A stretch of DNA of 16,249 nucleotides from Cloacimonetes bacterium UBA5835 (GCA_002432865.1 DJGX01000035.1:32632-48880), one strand, 5' to 3'. Positions 1 to 6,561 are shown, counted from the first letter of the stretch. The notes: a model not told the origin generated them from the letters alone. Made by a program: numbers and translations.

Positions 1-60
1 TCCGGCTACACTTCTTGCTGAGGAACGGCGTCCTCCGGCTACACTTCTTGCTGAGGAACA
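1..60. repeat. 33-bp tandem hairpin repeat, left-edge copies
   Basis: Bases 1-26 are repeated exactly at 34-59, giving a 33-bp period. Each unit holds a hairpin with a 7-nt left arm (CTGAGGA at 18-24), a 6-nt loop (ACGGCG) and a 7-nt right arm (TCCTCCG at 31-37), then a 13-nt tail ending in CTTCTTG. Within each stem one of the seven pairs is a mismatch. The array is cut by the window edge on the left and decays after base 59. Bases 15-43 match 9731-9759 at 27 of 29 positions, so this is a dispersed family. Confidence 0.85.
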
Positions 61-76
61 AAGTTATCATAGTGTT

Positions 77-126
77 TTCTGACTTCTTATTTAATTCTGA
101 CTTCTTATTTAATTCTGACTTCGTAT
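77..126. repeat. 18-bp tandem repeat, about 2.7 copies
   Basis: The unit TTCTGACTTCTTATTTAA occurs at 77-94 and 95-112, and a diverging third copy starts at 113. It lies just beyond the terminator of the minus-strand genes. No coding role is visible. Confidence 0.8.
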
Positions 127-134
127 ATAAAGGG

Positions 135-160
135 AAAAAGCCCCGGCAGGGCACCGGGGC
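135..160 (-). terminator. Intrinsic terminator of the 54-aa/150-aa gene pair
   Basis: A perfect 7-bp all-G/C stem (140-146 with 154-160, 7-nt loop) is followed on the minus strand by a run of five T (135-139). It begins 21 bases after the stop codon of the 54-aa gene. The high G+C of the stem stands out in AT-rich surroundings. Confidence 0.88.
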
Positions 161-181
161 AGGTGGTTCTGTTAATACAGT

Positions 182-346
182 TTACTTGATAAGTTGTTTA
201 TCCAATTCATCCAGGAATACATTGAGCAGAAAGGAGAGCATAAATTCGAAGAATGCCTGTTCATTCTGCTCGTTAATTATAGGAATATCCAGAAGTTTAT
301 TGATACGGGTAGCCAGTTCTTTTATTAATATAGTTTTATCGGTCAT
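182..346 (-). CDS. Small hypothetical protein, 54 aa
   Basis: A complete 54-codon frame starts at ATG (346-344) and ends at TAA (184-182). A strong ribosome binding site, AAGGAG, lies about 8 bases upstream of the ATG. It starts 13 bases after the stop of the 150-aa gene and ends just before a strong intrinsic terminator, so both genes are probably cotranscribed. The product begins MTDKTILIKEL, has a helical, acidic-to-hydrophobic middle with INEQNEQAFFEF followed by a leucine/phenylalanine-rich stretch (MLSFLLNVFLDEL), and ends DKQLIK. It has no cysteine or histidine and no clear signal peptide. The hydrophobic stretch is short and could be an amphipathic helix for protein contact as easily as a membrane segment. 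I do not recognise the family. The reading frame, binding site and position make a real gene likely; its function is unknown. Confidence 0.72.
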   Translation of the reverse strand: MTDKTILIKELATRINKLLDIPIINEQNEQAFFEFMLSFLLNVFLDELDKQLIK

Positions 347-359
347 TTTACATCTCCTT

Positions 360-812
360 TTACATATTAGCTATTAGTTCATTTGCACCAGGGACACTAT
401 CCAAATAGCCATTTTCTACGGCTGTAGAAATAGACAGGATATCAGTGCCGACAGTTTGCAGATCGTTATAAGTTACAGTGCTTAGTTCAATGTGTCCTTC
501 GCTATTACTGGCGAAACTAAACATCATTTTAATCCAGAGGGCATATGCATTGGGAGGAAGAGAACCCTCGGGGACTTTAGCTGCGTACTTAGAAGCATAT
601 TGTTTAAGCTCTACTTTATAATCACTGTTAACCTCTGCATAAATAGCTGATAGATTTTTCATTTTAGCTTTCATCTGGACATTGTGATTAGTGAGACTGG
701 GTTTTACATATTTGCGACCGAGGCAGACAGTATCTTTACGATAACTGCCATAGGTCATTCCGTCTAAAGTGCCGGAGTAGGTTTTAATTCCATACTTTAA
801 GTTTACTTTCAT
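360..812 (-). CDS. Hypothetical protein, 150 aa
   Basis: The ATG at 812 follows a TAGGAG binding site by about 8 bases. The protein is soluble in composition, with no signal peptide or membrane segment. Its N-terminal part (residues about 5-45) is rich in Gly, Tyr and Lys (YGIKTYSGTLDGMTYGSYRK), followed by VKPSLTNHNVQMKAKMKNL and a helical, lysine-rich region (SAIYAEVNSDYKVELKQYASKYA). The rest contains LPPNAYALWIKMMFSFA. The pattern 'short glycine motif, basic strand, P-x-x-T-x-x-N/Q, then a helical region' loosely recalls the DUF6266-type proteins of Bacteroidetes, but this is memory of a pattern and not an alignment. It is the first gene of a two-gene unit with the 54-aa gene downstream. 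A pair of direct repeats (877-914) lies just upstream of its candidate -10 and could control it. Function unknown. Confidence 0.75.
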   Translation of the reverse strand: MKVNLKYGIKTYSGTLDGMTYGSYRKDTVCLGRKYVKPSLTNHNVQMKAKMKNLSAIYAEVNSDYKVELKQYASKYAAKVPEGSLPPNAYALWIKMMFSFASNSEGHIELSTVTYNDLQTVGTDILSISTAVENGYLDSVPGANELIANM

Positions 813-864
813 TTTAAGCTCCTATGCTTATTTTTTTCTTAGGCGTTTCCGGAAATCTGCCTTC

Positions 865-873
865 ATATATATA
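865..873 (-). promoter_or_regulatory. Candidate -10 region for the 150-aa gene
   Basis: The minus strand reads TATATATAT here, about 52 bases before the ATG and directly downstream of two 18-bp direct repeats. No good -35 hexamer is seen at the usual distance, so an activator bound at the repeats is possible. Weak evidence. Confidence 0.35.
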
Positions 874-876
874 GGG

Positions 877-914
877 GGTGACAAAACTGAGAAAGTGGTG
901 ACAAAATTCAGAAA
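877..914. repeat. Two direct 18-bp repeats (GGTGACAAAA type)
   Basis: GGTGACAAAACTGAGAAA (877-894) and GGTGACAAAATTCAGAAA (897-914) match at 16 of 18 bases with a 20-bp period, about two helical turns. They lie between the divergent 150-aa gene and M18 peptidase gene. Either they are tandem operator sites, or they are the remnant of an IS21-type transposon end, since ends of that family carry multiple short repeats of TGACA-like sequence. No transposase is present. Confidence 0.7.
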
Positions 915-935
915 TATTTTTAAAAATTACCTCAC

Positions 936-961
936 TTGACACAAAAGCAGGTATTTAAAAT
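936..961 (+). promoter_or_regulatory. Candidate promoter of the M18 peptidase gene
   Basis: TTGAC at 936-940, 15 bases, then TAAAAT at 956-961, 34 bases before the ATG. The spacing is shorter than the classic one, but the same TTGAC-N15-TA arrangement is found upstream of yfhO and valS. Confidence 0.5.
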
Positions 962-995
962 ATGGCATTAATATGTATAACTATAGGAGTTAGCT

Positions 996-2267
996 ATGGA
1001 TAGCTCAATAAAGGATTTATTAAATTTCCTCACTGGTAGCAGAAGCAGTTTTCTAGCAAGTTTGGAAATTGAGAAACGGTTGAAAGCAGAAGGTTTTAGT
1101 TACCTGCCTGAAGGAAACCCTTTTAAACTTAAAAGTGGTGGCAAATATTATATTCGGCGTTCTGGAACAGCGGTTATTGCTTTTGTAGTTGGTAGTGAAC
1201 CAGTTGCCAAAGTTGGCTTTAATCTTGCTGGAAGCCATATTGACTACCCCTGTCTGAAGCTTAAACCTCAAAGCATAAAAACAGATAAAGGGATTACTAA
1301 AATTGGTGTGCAGGTGTATGGCTCACCTATTATAAGTACTTGGTTAGATCGCGAACTTGGCATAGCTGGCAAAGTGGTCGTTAAAACCGCAAAGGGTTAT
1401 AAAGTGGAATCTGTGGATTTTAAAAAACCTGTGGCTATCATTCCCAATGTGGCAATTCACTTAAACCGTGAAGTAAATAAGGGCTTTAGCTATAACGCAC
1501 AAACGCAATTAAATGCTCTTTTAAGCGTTAGTGCCTCAGCTGAAAATCCACTTTATAATGCCATTGCAGAAGAATTGAAGATAAAAGAAGAACAAATTTT
1601 AGAAACAGAGCTGTTTTTGTATGATTTTGCTCCGGCACAACTTATTGGATTAAATCAAGAAATGATTACTGCGCAGGGACTGGATAATCTATCGATGACT
1701 CATTGCATTCTATCTGCCTTGCTCAAATGTGATAAACCTCAAAAAACTGCTGTAGGTATCTTTTTTGATAATGAGGAAATTGGTTCACTTACTTCCCAGG
1801 GAGCAGATTCGTTATTATTGGATGAAATTTTAGAAAGGATTTGCCTTAGCCAAAGTAACAGTAGAGAGGATTTTTATCTGGCGTTACGGAATAGCTTTTT
1901 TATTAGTGCAGATGTAGCTAATGCTTGGCATCCTTCTTTTTCCGAAAAATATGATCCAGATTATGCTCCTCTGATGAATAAAGGACCCGTGATTAAGTTT
2001 GATGCTTATAGCAGATACGCATCAAACGCAGAAAGTTCTTATCACTTTATCCATCTTTGTGAAAAAGTAAAAGTTCCTTATCAGAAGTTTGTTGTGCGCA
2101 GTGATGGGACAGGTGGAATTACCATTGGGCCTATTTTGTCTGCTCGTTTAGGACTCAATACTGTTGATATCGGAAATCCAATCTGGGCAATGCATTCTAT
2201 TCGTGAAACAGGTGGAATCGAAGATCACTTGTATCTTATAAAAGTGCTTAGTCAGTATTTTGGATAG
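996..2267 (+). CDS. apeB: M18 family aminopeptidase
   Basis: A cytoplasmic dinuclear-zinc aminopeptidase that removes N-terminal residues from peptides; M18 enzymes often prefer acidic ones. The length of 423 aa is normal for bacterial M18. Family signatures appear in order: GSHIDYPCLKLKP with zinc ligand His81 and Asp83, VYGSPIISTWLDRELGIAGKV (residues 107-127), AIHLNREVNKG (153-163), LFLYDFAPA and LDNLSM with bridging Asp230, DNEEIGS with Glu260/Glu261, ISADVANAWHP with Asp306, NKGPVIK, VVRSDGTGGITIGP, and MHSIRE with ligand His400. The zinc-site and catalytic positions I can identify are filled. Start: TAGGAG lies 6 bases before the ATG. No signal peptide. The stop TAG (2265-2267) is the first three bases of an octamer array, so the repeat begins exactly at the gene end; the C-terminus (LIKVLSQYFG) still looks complete. 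The symbol apeB follows common usage for this family and is not a proof of orthology. Confidence 0.95.
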   Translation: MDSSIKDLLNFLTGSRSSFLASLEIEKRLKAEGFSYLPEGNPFKLKSGGKYYIRRSGTAVIAFVVGSEPVAKVGFNLAGSHIDYPCLKLKPQSIKTDKGITKIGVQVYGSPIISTWLDRELGIAGKVVVKTAKGYKVESVDFKKPVAIIPNVAIHLNREVNKGFSYNAQTQLNALLSVSASAENPLYNAIAEELKIKEEQILETELFLYDFAPAQLIGLNQEMITAQGLDNLSMTHCILSALLKCDKPQKTAVGIFFDNEEIGSLTSQGADSLLLDEILERICLSQSNSREDFYLALRNSFFISADVANAWHPSFSEKYDPDYAPLMNKGPVIKFDAYSRYASNAESSYHFIHLCEKVKVPYQKFVVRSDGTGGITIGPILSARLGLNTVDIGNPIWAMHSIRETGGIEDHLYLIKVLSQYFG

Positions 2268-2384
2268 CGAAAAAGCGAGATAGCGAGATAGCGAGATAGC
2301 GAGATAGCGAGATGGCGAAATGGCGAAATGGCGAAATGGCGAGAGGTCTTGGGGTCGAGAAGTCGAGAAGTCGAGAGGTCGAGA
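2265..2384 (+). repeat. Left octamer array, 15 units of 8 bp
   Basis: Fifteen in-phase 8-bp units fill 120 bases: TAGCGAAA, AAGCGAGA, 4x TAGCGAGA, 3x TGGCGAAA, TGGCGAGA, GGTCTTGG, GGTCGAGA, 2x AGTCGAGA, GGTCGAGA. All but GGTCTTGG share the core CGARA. The last third (2340-2386) is the inverted partner of 2853-2899 on the other side of the four-helix-bundle gene. The first unit supplies the stop codon of the M18 gene. Confidence 0.95.
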
Positions 2385-2399
2385 GGACATTCAAAGCTC

Positions 2400-2427
2400 T
2401 TGACAAATATACAAAAAATAATATAAA
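2400..2427 (+). promoter_or_regulatory. Candidate promoter of the four-helix-bundle gene
   Basis: TTGAC at 2400-2404 is followed by TAATAT (2419-2424, 14-base gap) or TATAAA (2422-2427, 17-base gap). It lies just inside the left inverted repeat, so a transcript from here would contain only the right arm; a transcript with both arms needs read-through from the M18 gene. Confidence 0.45.
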
Positions 2428-2469
2428 GTTTATGAGAGGTTAAAATAATTAACTGTAAAAGGAGAAACA

Positions 2470-2838
2470 ATGAGTGGCTTTAAACAGCTAAAAGTTTGGC
2501 AAGTAGGAATGGATTTAGTGATAAAAGTTTATAAAATCACTGAGTCCTTTCCTAAAAGTGAAATGTACGGATTAATCTCTCAATTAAGAAGGTGTTCAGT
2601 ATCTATTCCTTCTAATATTGCAGAGGGCTCAAGTAGAAATAATCCCAAAGAATTCGCTCAGTTTTTATATATAGCCCAAGGTTCACTATCAGAGCTGGAT
2701 ACCCAATTTACAATAGCTCAACTTCTTGGTTACATACAGGATTTTAATGATATAGAAGAGCTAATTCGTCAGATAAGAAGTATGTTGACTGGTCTTATAA
2801 AAGCACAGAAGATACAAAACCCTCAAACAAAATTCTAA
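2470..2838 (+). CDS. Four-helix-bundle protein (S23/IVP, Avd-like family)
   Basis: The 122-aa protein matches the four-helix-bundle family first named from proteins encoded in 23S rRNA intervening sequences; Avd, the accessory protein of diversity-generating retroelements, has the same fold. Signature: YGLISQLRRCSVSIPSNIAEGSSR (residues 33-56), then FAQFLYIAQGSLSELDT (62-78), then two further helices. N-terminal FKQLKVWQVGMDLV is also typical. The fold is known to form a basic pentameric barrel in family members studied, and nucleic acid binding is suspected; the molecular role is not settled. Start: AAAAGGAG is 7 bases before the ATG. The gene is not in an rRNA and no reverse transcriptase or template repeat is in the window, so a retroelement role is not supported here. 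It is enclosed by inverted octamer arrays, which suggests the gene and repeats form one unit. Confidence 0.93.
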   Translation: MSGFKQLKVWQVGMDLVIKVYKITESFPKSEMYGLISQLRRCSVSIPSNIAEGSSRNNPKEFAQFLYIAQGSLSELDTQFTIAQLLGYIQDFNDIEELIRQIRSMLTGLIKAQKIQNPQTKF

Positions 2839-2842
2839 CAAT

Positions 2843-2902
2843 GACCTCTCGACCTCTCGACCTCTCGACCTCTCGACCTCTCGACCCCAAGACCTCTCGA
2901 CT
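2843..2902 (-). repeat. Right octamer array, inverted relative to the left one
   Basis: Seven 8-bp units on the plus strand: 5x TCTCGACC, CCAAGACC, TCTCGACT, preceded by a half unit. Read on the minus strand they become AGTCGAGA, GGTCTTGG, then five GGTCGAGA. The array starts 4 bases after the stop of the four-helix-bundle gene and ends 8 bases before the ribosome binding site of the next gene. Confidence 0.95.
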
Positions 2903-2922
2903 AATAAACATAGGAGTATACA

Positions 2923-4173
2923 ATGGCAACATTCAAACCTTTTAAAGCCCTAAGACCCGTTCAGGATAAAGCTAAGGCAATAGCTTCATTGCCTTATGAT
3001 GTTATGGATTCAGATGAAGCACGCCTGGAAGTACAAAAAAACCCTTTAAGCTTTCTCCATGTAGAAAAGCCGGAAGTGGATCTTCCTTCAGGAACTGATT
3101 TATACGATCCCGCAGTTTATGCCAAAGCCCGAGAAAACCTCTATAAATATATATCCGAAGGATATATGAAACAGGATGCAAAACCTGCTTATTACATATA
3201 TAAACAAGTAATGGATGGTCGTGCCCAAATCGGTTTAGTAGGTTTAACTTCCGTTGATGAATATATGGATGGCACAATCAAAAAGCATGAATTAACGCGT
3301 GCTGAAAAAGAAGCAGACCGCATTCGTCATATTGATACCTGTGATGCACATCCTTCACCTGTATTTTTTACTTACCGGCACCAAGATATTATTGACCAAA
3401 CTGTAGCCAAAGTTATGGCAAATAAGAAACCGGAATATGATTTTACCAGTGATGACGGTATTGGTCATACGCTATGGGCGATGGACGATCCTTTAGATAT
3501 AAAAACTATTCAAAATGCCTTTGCTAGTTTACCAAATTTATATGTAGCAGATGGACATCACAGAACTGCCAGTGCGGCAAAAGTTGGACTTAAACGACGG
3601 GAGCAGTTTCCCAACTATACTGGTGACGAAGAATTTAACTTTTTTATGGCAGTGATCTTTCCGGACAATCAATTGAAAATCTACGATTACAATCGCGTAG
3701 TGAAAGATCTGAATGGTTTAAGCAAAGAAGAATTCTTAGCCAAAGTATCTGAAAAATGGAATGTTACTCCCATCCCTGAAGGCGAAAACTTTGCTCCGCA
3801 AAAGAAACACACTATAAGTATGTATCTGGATGGAAAATGGTATCGTTTGGAACCTAAACCAGGAACCTGGAACGAAAAAAATATTGTGGAAGACCTGGAT
3901 GTTTCCATTCTGCAAAACAATCTGCTAAATCCTATTTTAGGCATCAAAGACCCTCGCACCGATCAACGCATTGATTTTATCGGTGGAATTAGAGGTCTGG
4001 GTGAATTGGTAAAAAGAGTAGATAGTGGAAAAGAAGTAGTTGCTTTTGCAATGTATCCTACAAGTATGAATGAACTTATAGGCATAGCTGATGCAGGAGA
4101 AATTATGCCCCCCAAATCTACCTGGTTTGAACCTAAATTACGCAGTGGACTCTTTATTCACTTACTTCAATGA
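2923..4173 (+). CDS. DUF1015 family protein
   Basis: The 416-aa protein has the DUF1015 pattern: FKALRPVQDKAKAIASLPYDVM at the N-terminus, SFLHVEKPE (residues 43-51), KKHELTRAEKEADRI (120-134), and YVADGHHRTASAAK (207-220). The DGHHR motif at 210-214 recalls the ParB/sulfiredoxin-like fold that in SbnI and SerK carries a serine kinase; kinase activity for DUF1015 itself is an inference. In many Bacteroidetes I recall members encoded beside serC and serA, which hints at serine metabolism, but those genes are not seen here. The protein is soluble with no signal peptide. Start: TAGGAG lies 7 bases before the ATG. It is the first gene of a compact trio; its stop overlaps the rimO start by 4 bases (ATGA). 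No promoter is obvious between it and the octamer array, so it may be read from upstream. Confidence 0.9.
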   Translation: MATFKPFKALRPVQDKAKAIASLPYDVMDSDEARLEVQKNPLSFLHVEKPEVDLPSGTDLYDPAVYAKARENLYKYISEGYMKQDAKPAYYIYKQVMDGRAQIGLVGLTSVDEYMDGTIKKHELTRAEKEADRIRHIDTCDAHPSPVFFTYRHQDIIDQTVAKVMANKKPEYDFTSDDGIGHTLWAMDDPLDIKTIQNAFASLPNLYVADGHHRTASAAKVGLKRREQFPNYTGDEEFNFFMAVIFPDNQLKIYDYNRVVKDLNGLSKEEFLAKVSEKWNVTPIPEGENFAPQKKHTISMYLDGKWYRLEPKPGTWNEKNIVEDLDVSILQNNLLNPILGIKDPRTDQRIDFIGGIRGLGELVKRVDSGKEVVAFAMYPTSMNELIGIADAGEIMPPKSTWFEPKLRSGLFIHLLQ

Positions 4174-5498
4174 TCAAATATACGATTATCAGTTTGGGCT
4201 GTCCCAAAAATTTAGTGGATAGCGAATGCTTTGCCTCTATTATGGAAAGCTACAAGATGCAGAGAACCGATGCTTGGGAAGAGGCAAATTTGATTCTGAT
4301 TAACAGCTGTTCCTTTATCTTAGCCGCCTTGGAAGAATTGAATAGTTTATTGGTGGATGTCATCAATGCTACAGATGTAAGGAAAACTAAGATAGTTGTT
4401 ACCGGCTGTATAATGAACCGTGGGTATGAGGAATTTAAAGAAAGCTATCGGGAAGTGGATGCTTGGATCCCTTTAAAGGACTTTGTCGCTTTTGATCAGT
4501 ATCTGCAAGATAGTTTTCTTTTTCCTAAAGTAACTCCCCAAAAGCTATCCTATAAACAGAGAACTCATCTGGAAGATGGAAAATATGTTTATCTGCGGAT
4601 AGCCGATGGCTGCAATAATAAATGCTCATATTGTATGATTCCGTATATTAGGGGAAAACAGATTTCCGAACCGATTGAAACTCTTATTGAAGAAGCAAAA
4701 CAAATGCAAGATTATGGAAATGAGCTTGTTTTAGTGGCTCAGGATACCTGTTCTTATGGAACCGATATTTATGGAGAAAAAGCGCTTCCCAAACTGATTG
4801 AGGCGTTGCATAATCAAACGAATTATGATTGGATTAGGATCCTTTATCTGCATCCTGATCACTTTGATCTTGAGTGGATCGAGCTCTGGAAAAAATATCC
4901 TAAGTTATTGCCCTACTTTGATATCCCAATTCAACAGGTTAGCCCTAAAATCATCAAAGCTATGAATCGAAAAAAAAGCTATCAGGAATTGAAAGAACTC
5001 TTCCTGGATATTCAAAACGAAATACCGAATGCTGTTTTTCGAACTACTTTGATGGTTGATTTTCCGGGTGAAACAAATGAGGACTTAGAACTTTTGGATA
5101 AATTTCTTGCCGAAGTGCCTATCCTACAGGGAGGCGTATTCAATTATTCTCCTGAATCAAAAGTAGTGAATGATAGTATCTATGCTAAATATGATTGGGA
5201 AAGAGGCAAGAACTTGATGTTTACTTGGGAAGATAAACTAAATCAAGAAAAGGAACAGCTTCTGGAAAAATATGTAGGAACCGTTCAACCGGTCTTGATA
5301 GAAGGATATGATCCTTTAAGCGAACAATTTGTTGGTCGCTTATGGTTTCAAGCACCAGAAATTGATGGTTGCGTATATATAGATGAACTTCCAGAAACTA
5401 AAAGTTCTATTGTGAATGTGGAAATTGTGGATGTTATCGGAGAGGATGTAATGAGTATTTTCCATTCCGAAATCGAAACACCTAAAGGAAAAAAATAA
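4170..5498 (+). CDS. rimO: Ribosomal protein S12 methylthiotransferase RimO
   Basis: RimO is a radical-SAM enzyme that adds a methylthio group to the beta carbon of a conserved aspartate of ribosomal protein S12. Seen here: N-terminal SLGCPKNLVDSE, whose CPKNLVDSE form separates RimO from tRNA-modifying MiaB; auxiliary cluster cysteines Cys11, Cys47 and Cys80; the radical-SAM motif CNNKCSYC with Cys148, Cys152 and Cys155; AQDTCSYGTD; and a C-terminal TRAM-like region from about residue 375 (PVLIEGYDP to the end). The length of 442 aa is typical. The ATG overlaps the stop of the DUF1015 gene (ATGA), and no Shine-Dalgarno is visible, so translation is probably coupled. The C-terminal tail (after VDVIGEDVM) lacks the usual acidic DLxG-type ending and is lysine-rich. 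trpS begins at the very next base. Confidence 0.95.
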   Translation: MIKYTIISLGCPKNLVDSECFASIMESYKMQRTDAWEEANLILINSCSFILAALEELNSLLVDVINATDVRKTKIVVTGCIMNRGYEEFKESYREVDAWIPLKDFVAFDQYLQDSFLFPKVTPQKLSYKQRTHLEDGKYVYLRIADGCNNKCSYCMIPYIRGKQISEPIETLIEEAKQMQDYGNELVLVAQDTCSYGTDIYGEKALPKLIEALHNQTNYDWIRILYLHPDHFDLEWIELWKKYPKLLPYFDIPIQQVSPKIIKAMNRKKSYQELKELFLDIQNEIPNAVFRTTLMVDFPGETNEDLELLDKFLAEVPILQGGVFNYSPESKVVNDSIYAKYDWERGKNLMFTWEDKLNQEKEQLLEKYVGTVQPVLIEGYDPLSEQFVGRLWFQAPEIDGCVYIDELPETKSSIVNVEIVDVIGEDVMSIFHSEIETPKGKK

Positions 5499-6494
5499 AT
5501 GAAAAAAATAGCCCTTACAGGAATAAAACCTACAGGAAATCCGCATATAGGAAACTATTTGGGAGCCATTAAACCTGCCTTAAAACTTTCTGAGACCTGT
5601 GAAGCGCGTTATTTTATTGCCGATTATCATGCTTTAAACGCTTGTAAAGACCCTATCGAACTAAGGAAAATGACAGTAGAAATTGCTGCGGCTTGGCTCG
5701 CTTGCGGCTTAGATCCTAAAAAAACTCTTTTTTATCGCCAAAGTGATGTTCCGGAAACATTTGAGCTTTTAACTATCCTTATGGCTTTTACTCCCAAAGG
5801 TTTAATGAATCGTGCGCATGCCTATAAGGCTATGGTCCAGAACAATCTGGAAGCGAGTAAGGATCCCGACGATGGTGTTAACATGGGTCTATATACTTAT
5901 CCGATTTTAATGGCGGCCGATATTTTACTTTTCGATACAGATTTAGTTCCGGTAGGTACAGACCAATTTCAACATATTGAAATGGCACAAGATATTGCTC
6001 AGAGTTTTAACTATGTATATAAAACGCAAGCATTTAAGATTCCTCAACCAATTGCCGCTGAAGAAAGCAAAACTATTGTGGGACTTGATGGACGCAAAAT
6101 GAGCAAAAGTTATAATAACACAATTCCAATGTTTTGCACCGAAAAAGAACTGAAAAAAGTGGTTATGAGTATTGTTACCAACAGCCAAACCGTGGAAGAG
6201 CCCAAAGATCCAGATAGCTCGAATATTTTTGCTCTGTATAAAAATTTTGCTACACCTGAACAAATAGAGAATTTAAGAGCGCGTTATCGGAAAGGAGGTT
6301 TGGGTTGGGGACAGGCAAAGAAAGAACTCTTTGAACTAATAAATGCAGAATTTACTCCTATCCGAGAAAAGTATAACGATCTAATGAAAGATCAAAATCA
6401 AATCTGGAATACCTTAAAAGAAGGAAGTGAAAAAGCAAGTAAACTCGCCTCGGAGAAAATTAAATTCCTAAGAAATATTATAGGAATTGACTGA
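5499..6494 (+). CDS. trpS: Tryptophanyl-tRNA synthetase
   Basis: This cytoplasmic class I synthetase charges tRNA-Trp. At 331 aa it has normal length. The HIGH-type motif is PHIGN at residues 15-19 and the KMSKS loop is at 200-204. Other conserved parts are GIKPTGNPHIGNYLGAIKP, KGLMNRAHAYKAM, and the YPILMAADILLFDTDLVPVGTDQ-type region (134-155), which builds the tryptophan pocket. The ATG follows the rimO TAA with no gap; AAAGGA lies 10 bases before it. Third gene of the DUF1015-rimO-trpS unit. A long hairpin follows the stop, and the next gene is on the opposite strand. Confidence 0.97.
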   Translation: MKKIALTGIKPTGNPHIGNYLGAIKPALKLSETCEARYFIADYHALNACKDPIELRKMTVEIAAAWLACGLDPKKTLFYRQSDVPETFELLTILMAFTPKGLMNRAHAYKAMVQNNLEASKDPDDGVNMGLYTYPILMAADILLFDTDLVPVGTDQFQHIEMAQDIAQSFNYVYKTQAFKIPQPIAAEESKTIVGLDGRKMSKSYNNTIPMFCTEKELKKVVMSIVTNSQTVEEPKDPDSSNIFALYKNFATPEQIENLRARYRKGGLGWGQAKKELFELINAEFTPIREKYNDLMKDQNQIWNTLKEGSEKASKLASEKIKFLRNIIGID

Positions 6495-6502
6495 GATAGG
6501 AT

Positions 6503-6552
6503 TATTATAGGATTAGCAGGTTAAGTGTTTAATCTGCTAATCCGTTATAATA
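6503..6552. terminator. Long hairpin downstream of trpS, possible bidirectional terminator
   Basis: Arms 6510-6524 and 6529-6543 pair over 15 bases with one G-T wobble and a 4-base loop. After a 2-base bulge the stem extends by seven more pairs (6503-6509 with 6546-6552). No T-run follows on either strand, so it is not a classic terminator. It may stop transcription from both convergent genes, protect the 3' end, or be a repeat. Confidence 0.5.
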
Positions 6553-6561
6553 GCAATGCGG

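Larger units (their letters stand above)
2340..2899. mobile_element. Possible stem-gene-stem element around a four-helix-bundle gene
   Basis: The 47 bases at 2340-2386 are the inverted repeat of 2853-2899 with 45 matches, including 21 perfect pairs at the outer end (2340-2360 with 2879-2899). The variant unit GGTCTTGG sits at the same relative place in both arms, which argues for shared origin and not chance. The interior holds a candidate promoter, a ribosome binding site and one small gene. Intervening sequences in the 23S rRNA of Leptospira and Coxiella have the same plan (complementary ends, a four-helix-bundle gene inside). Mobility or inversion is an inference; I could not identify a target-site duplication. 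Confidence 0.55.

Noticed and set aside
15..377. Plus-strand open frame of 120 aa at the left edge.
   Set aside because: It runs through tandem repeats, a terminator and antisense to the 54-aa gene. The minus-strand reading has binding sites and a terminator.
2148..2470. Two overlapping minus-strand open frames (80 and 72 aa) with RYLAISLSRYLA-like periodic peptides.
   Set aside because: They are translations of the 8-bp repeat array in the reverse direction. They overlap the M18 gene end, have no binding site, and their repetitive peptide is a by-product of the octamers.
2400..2902. Diversity-generating retroelement, because the four-helix-bundle family includes Avd.
   Set aside because: No reverse transcriptase, template/variable repeat pair or variable target gene is present.
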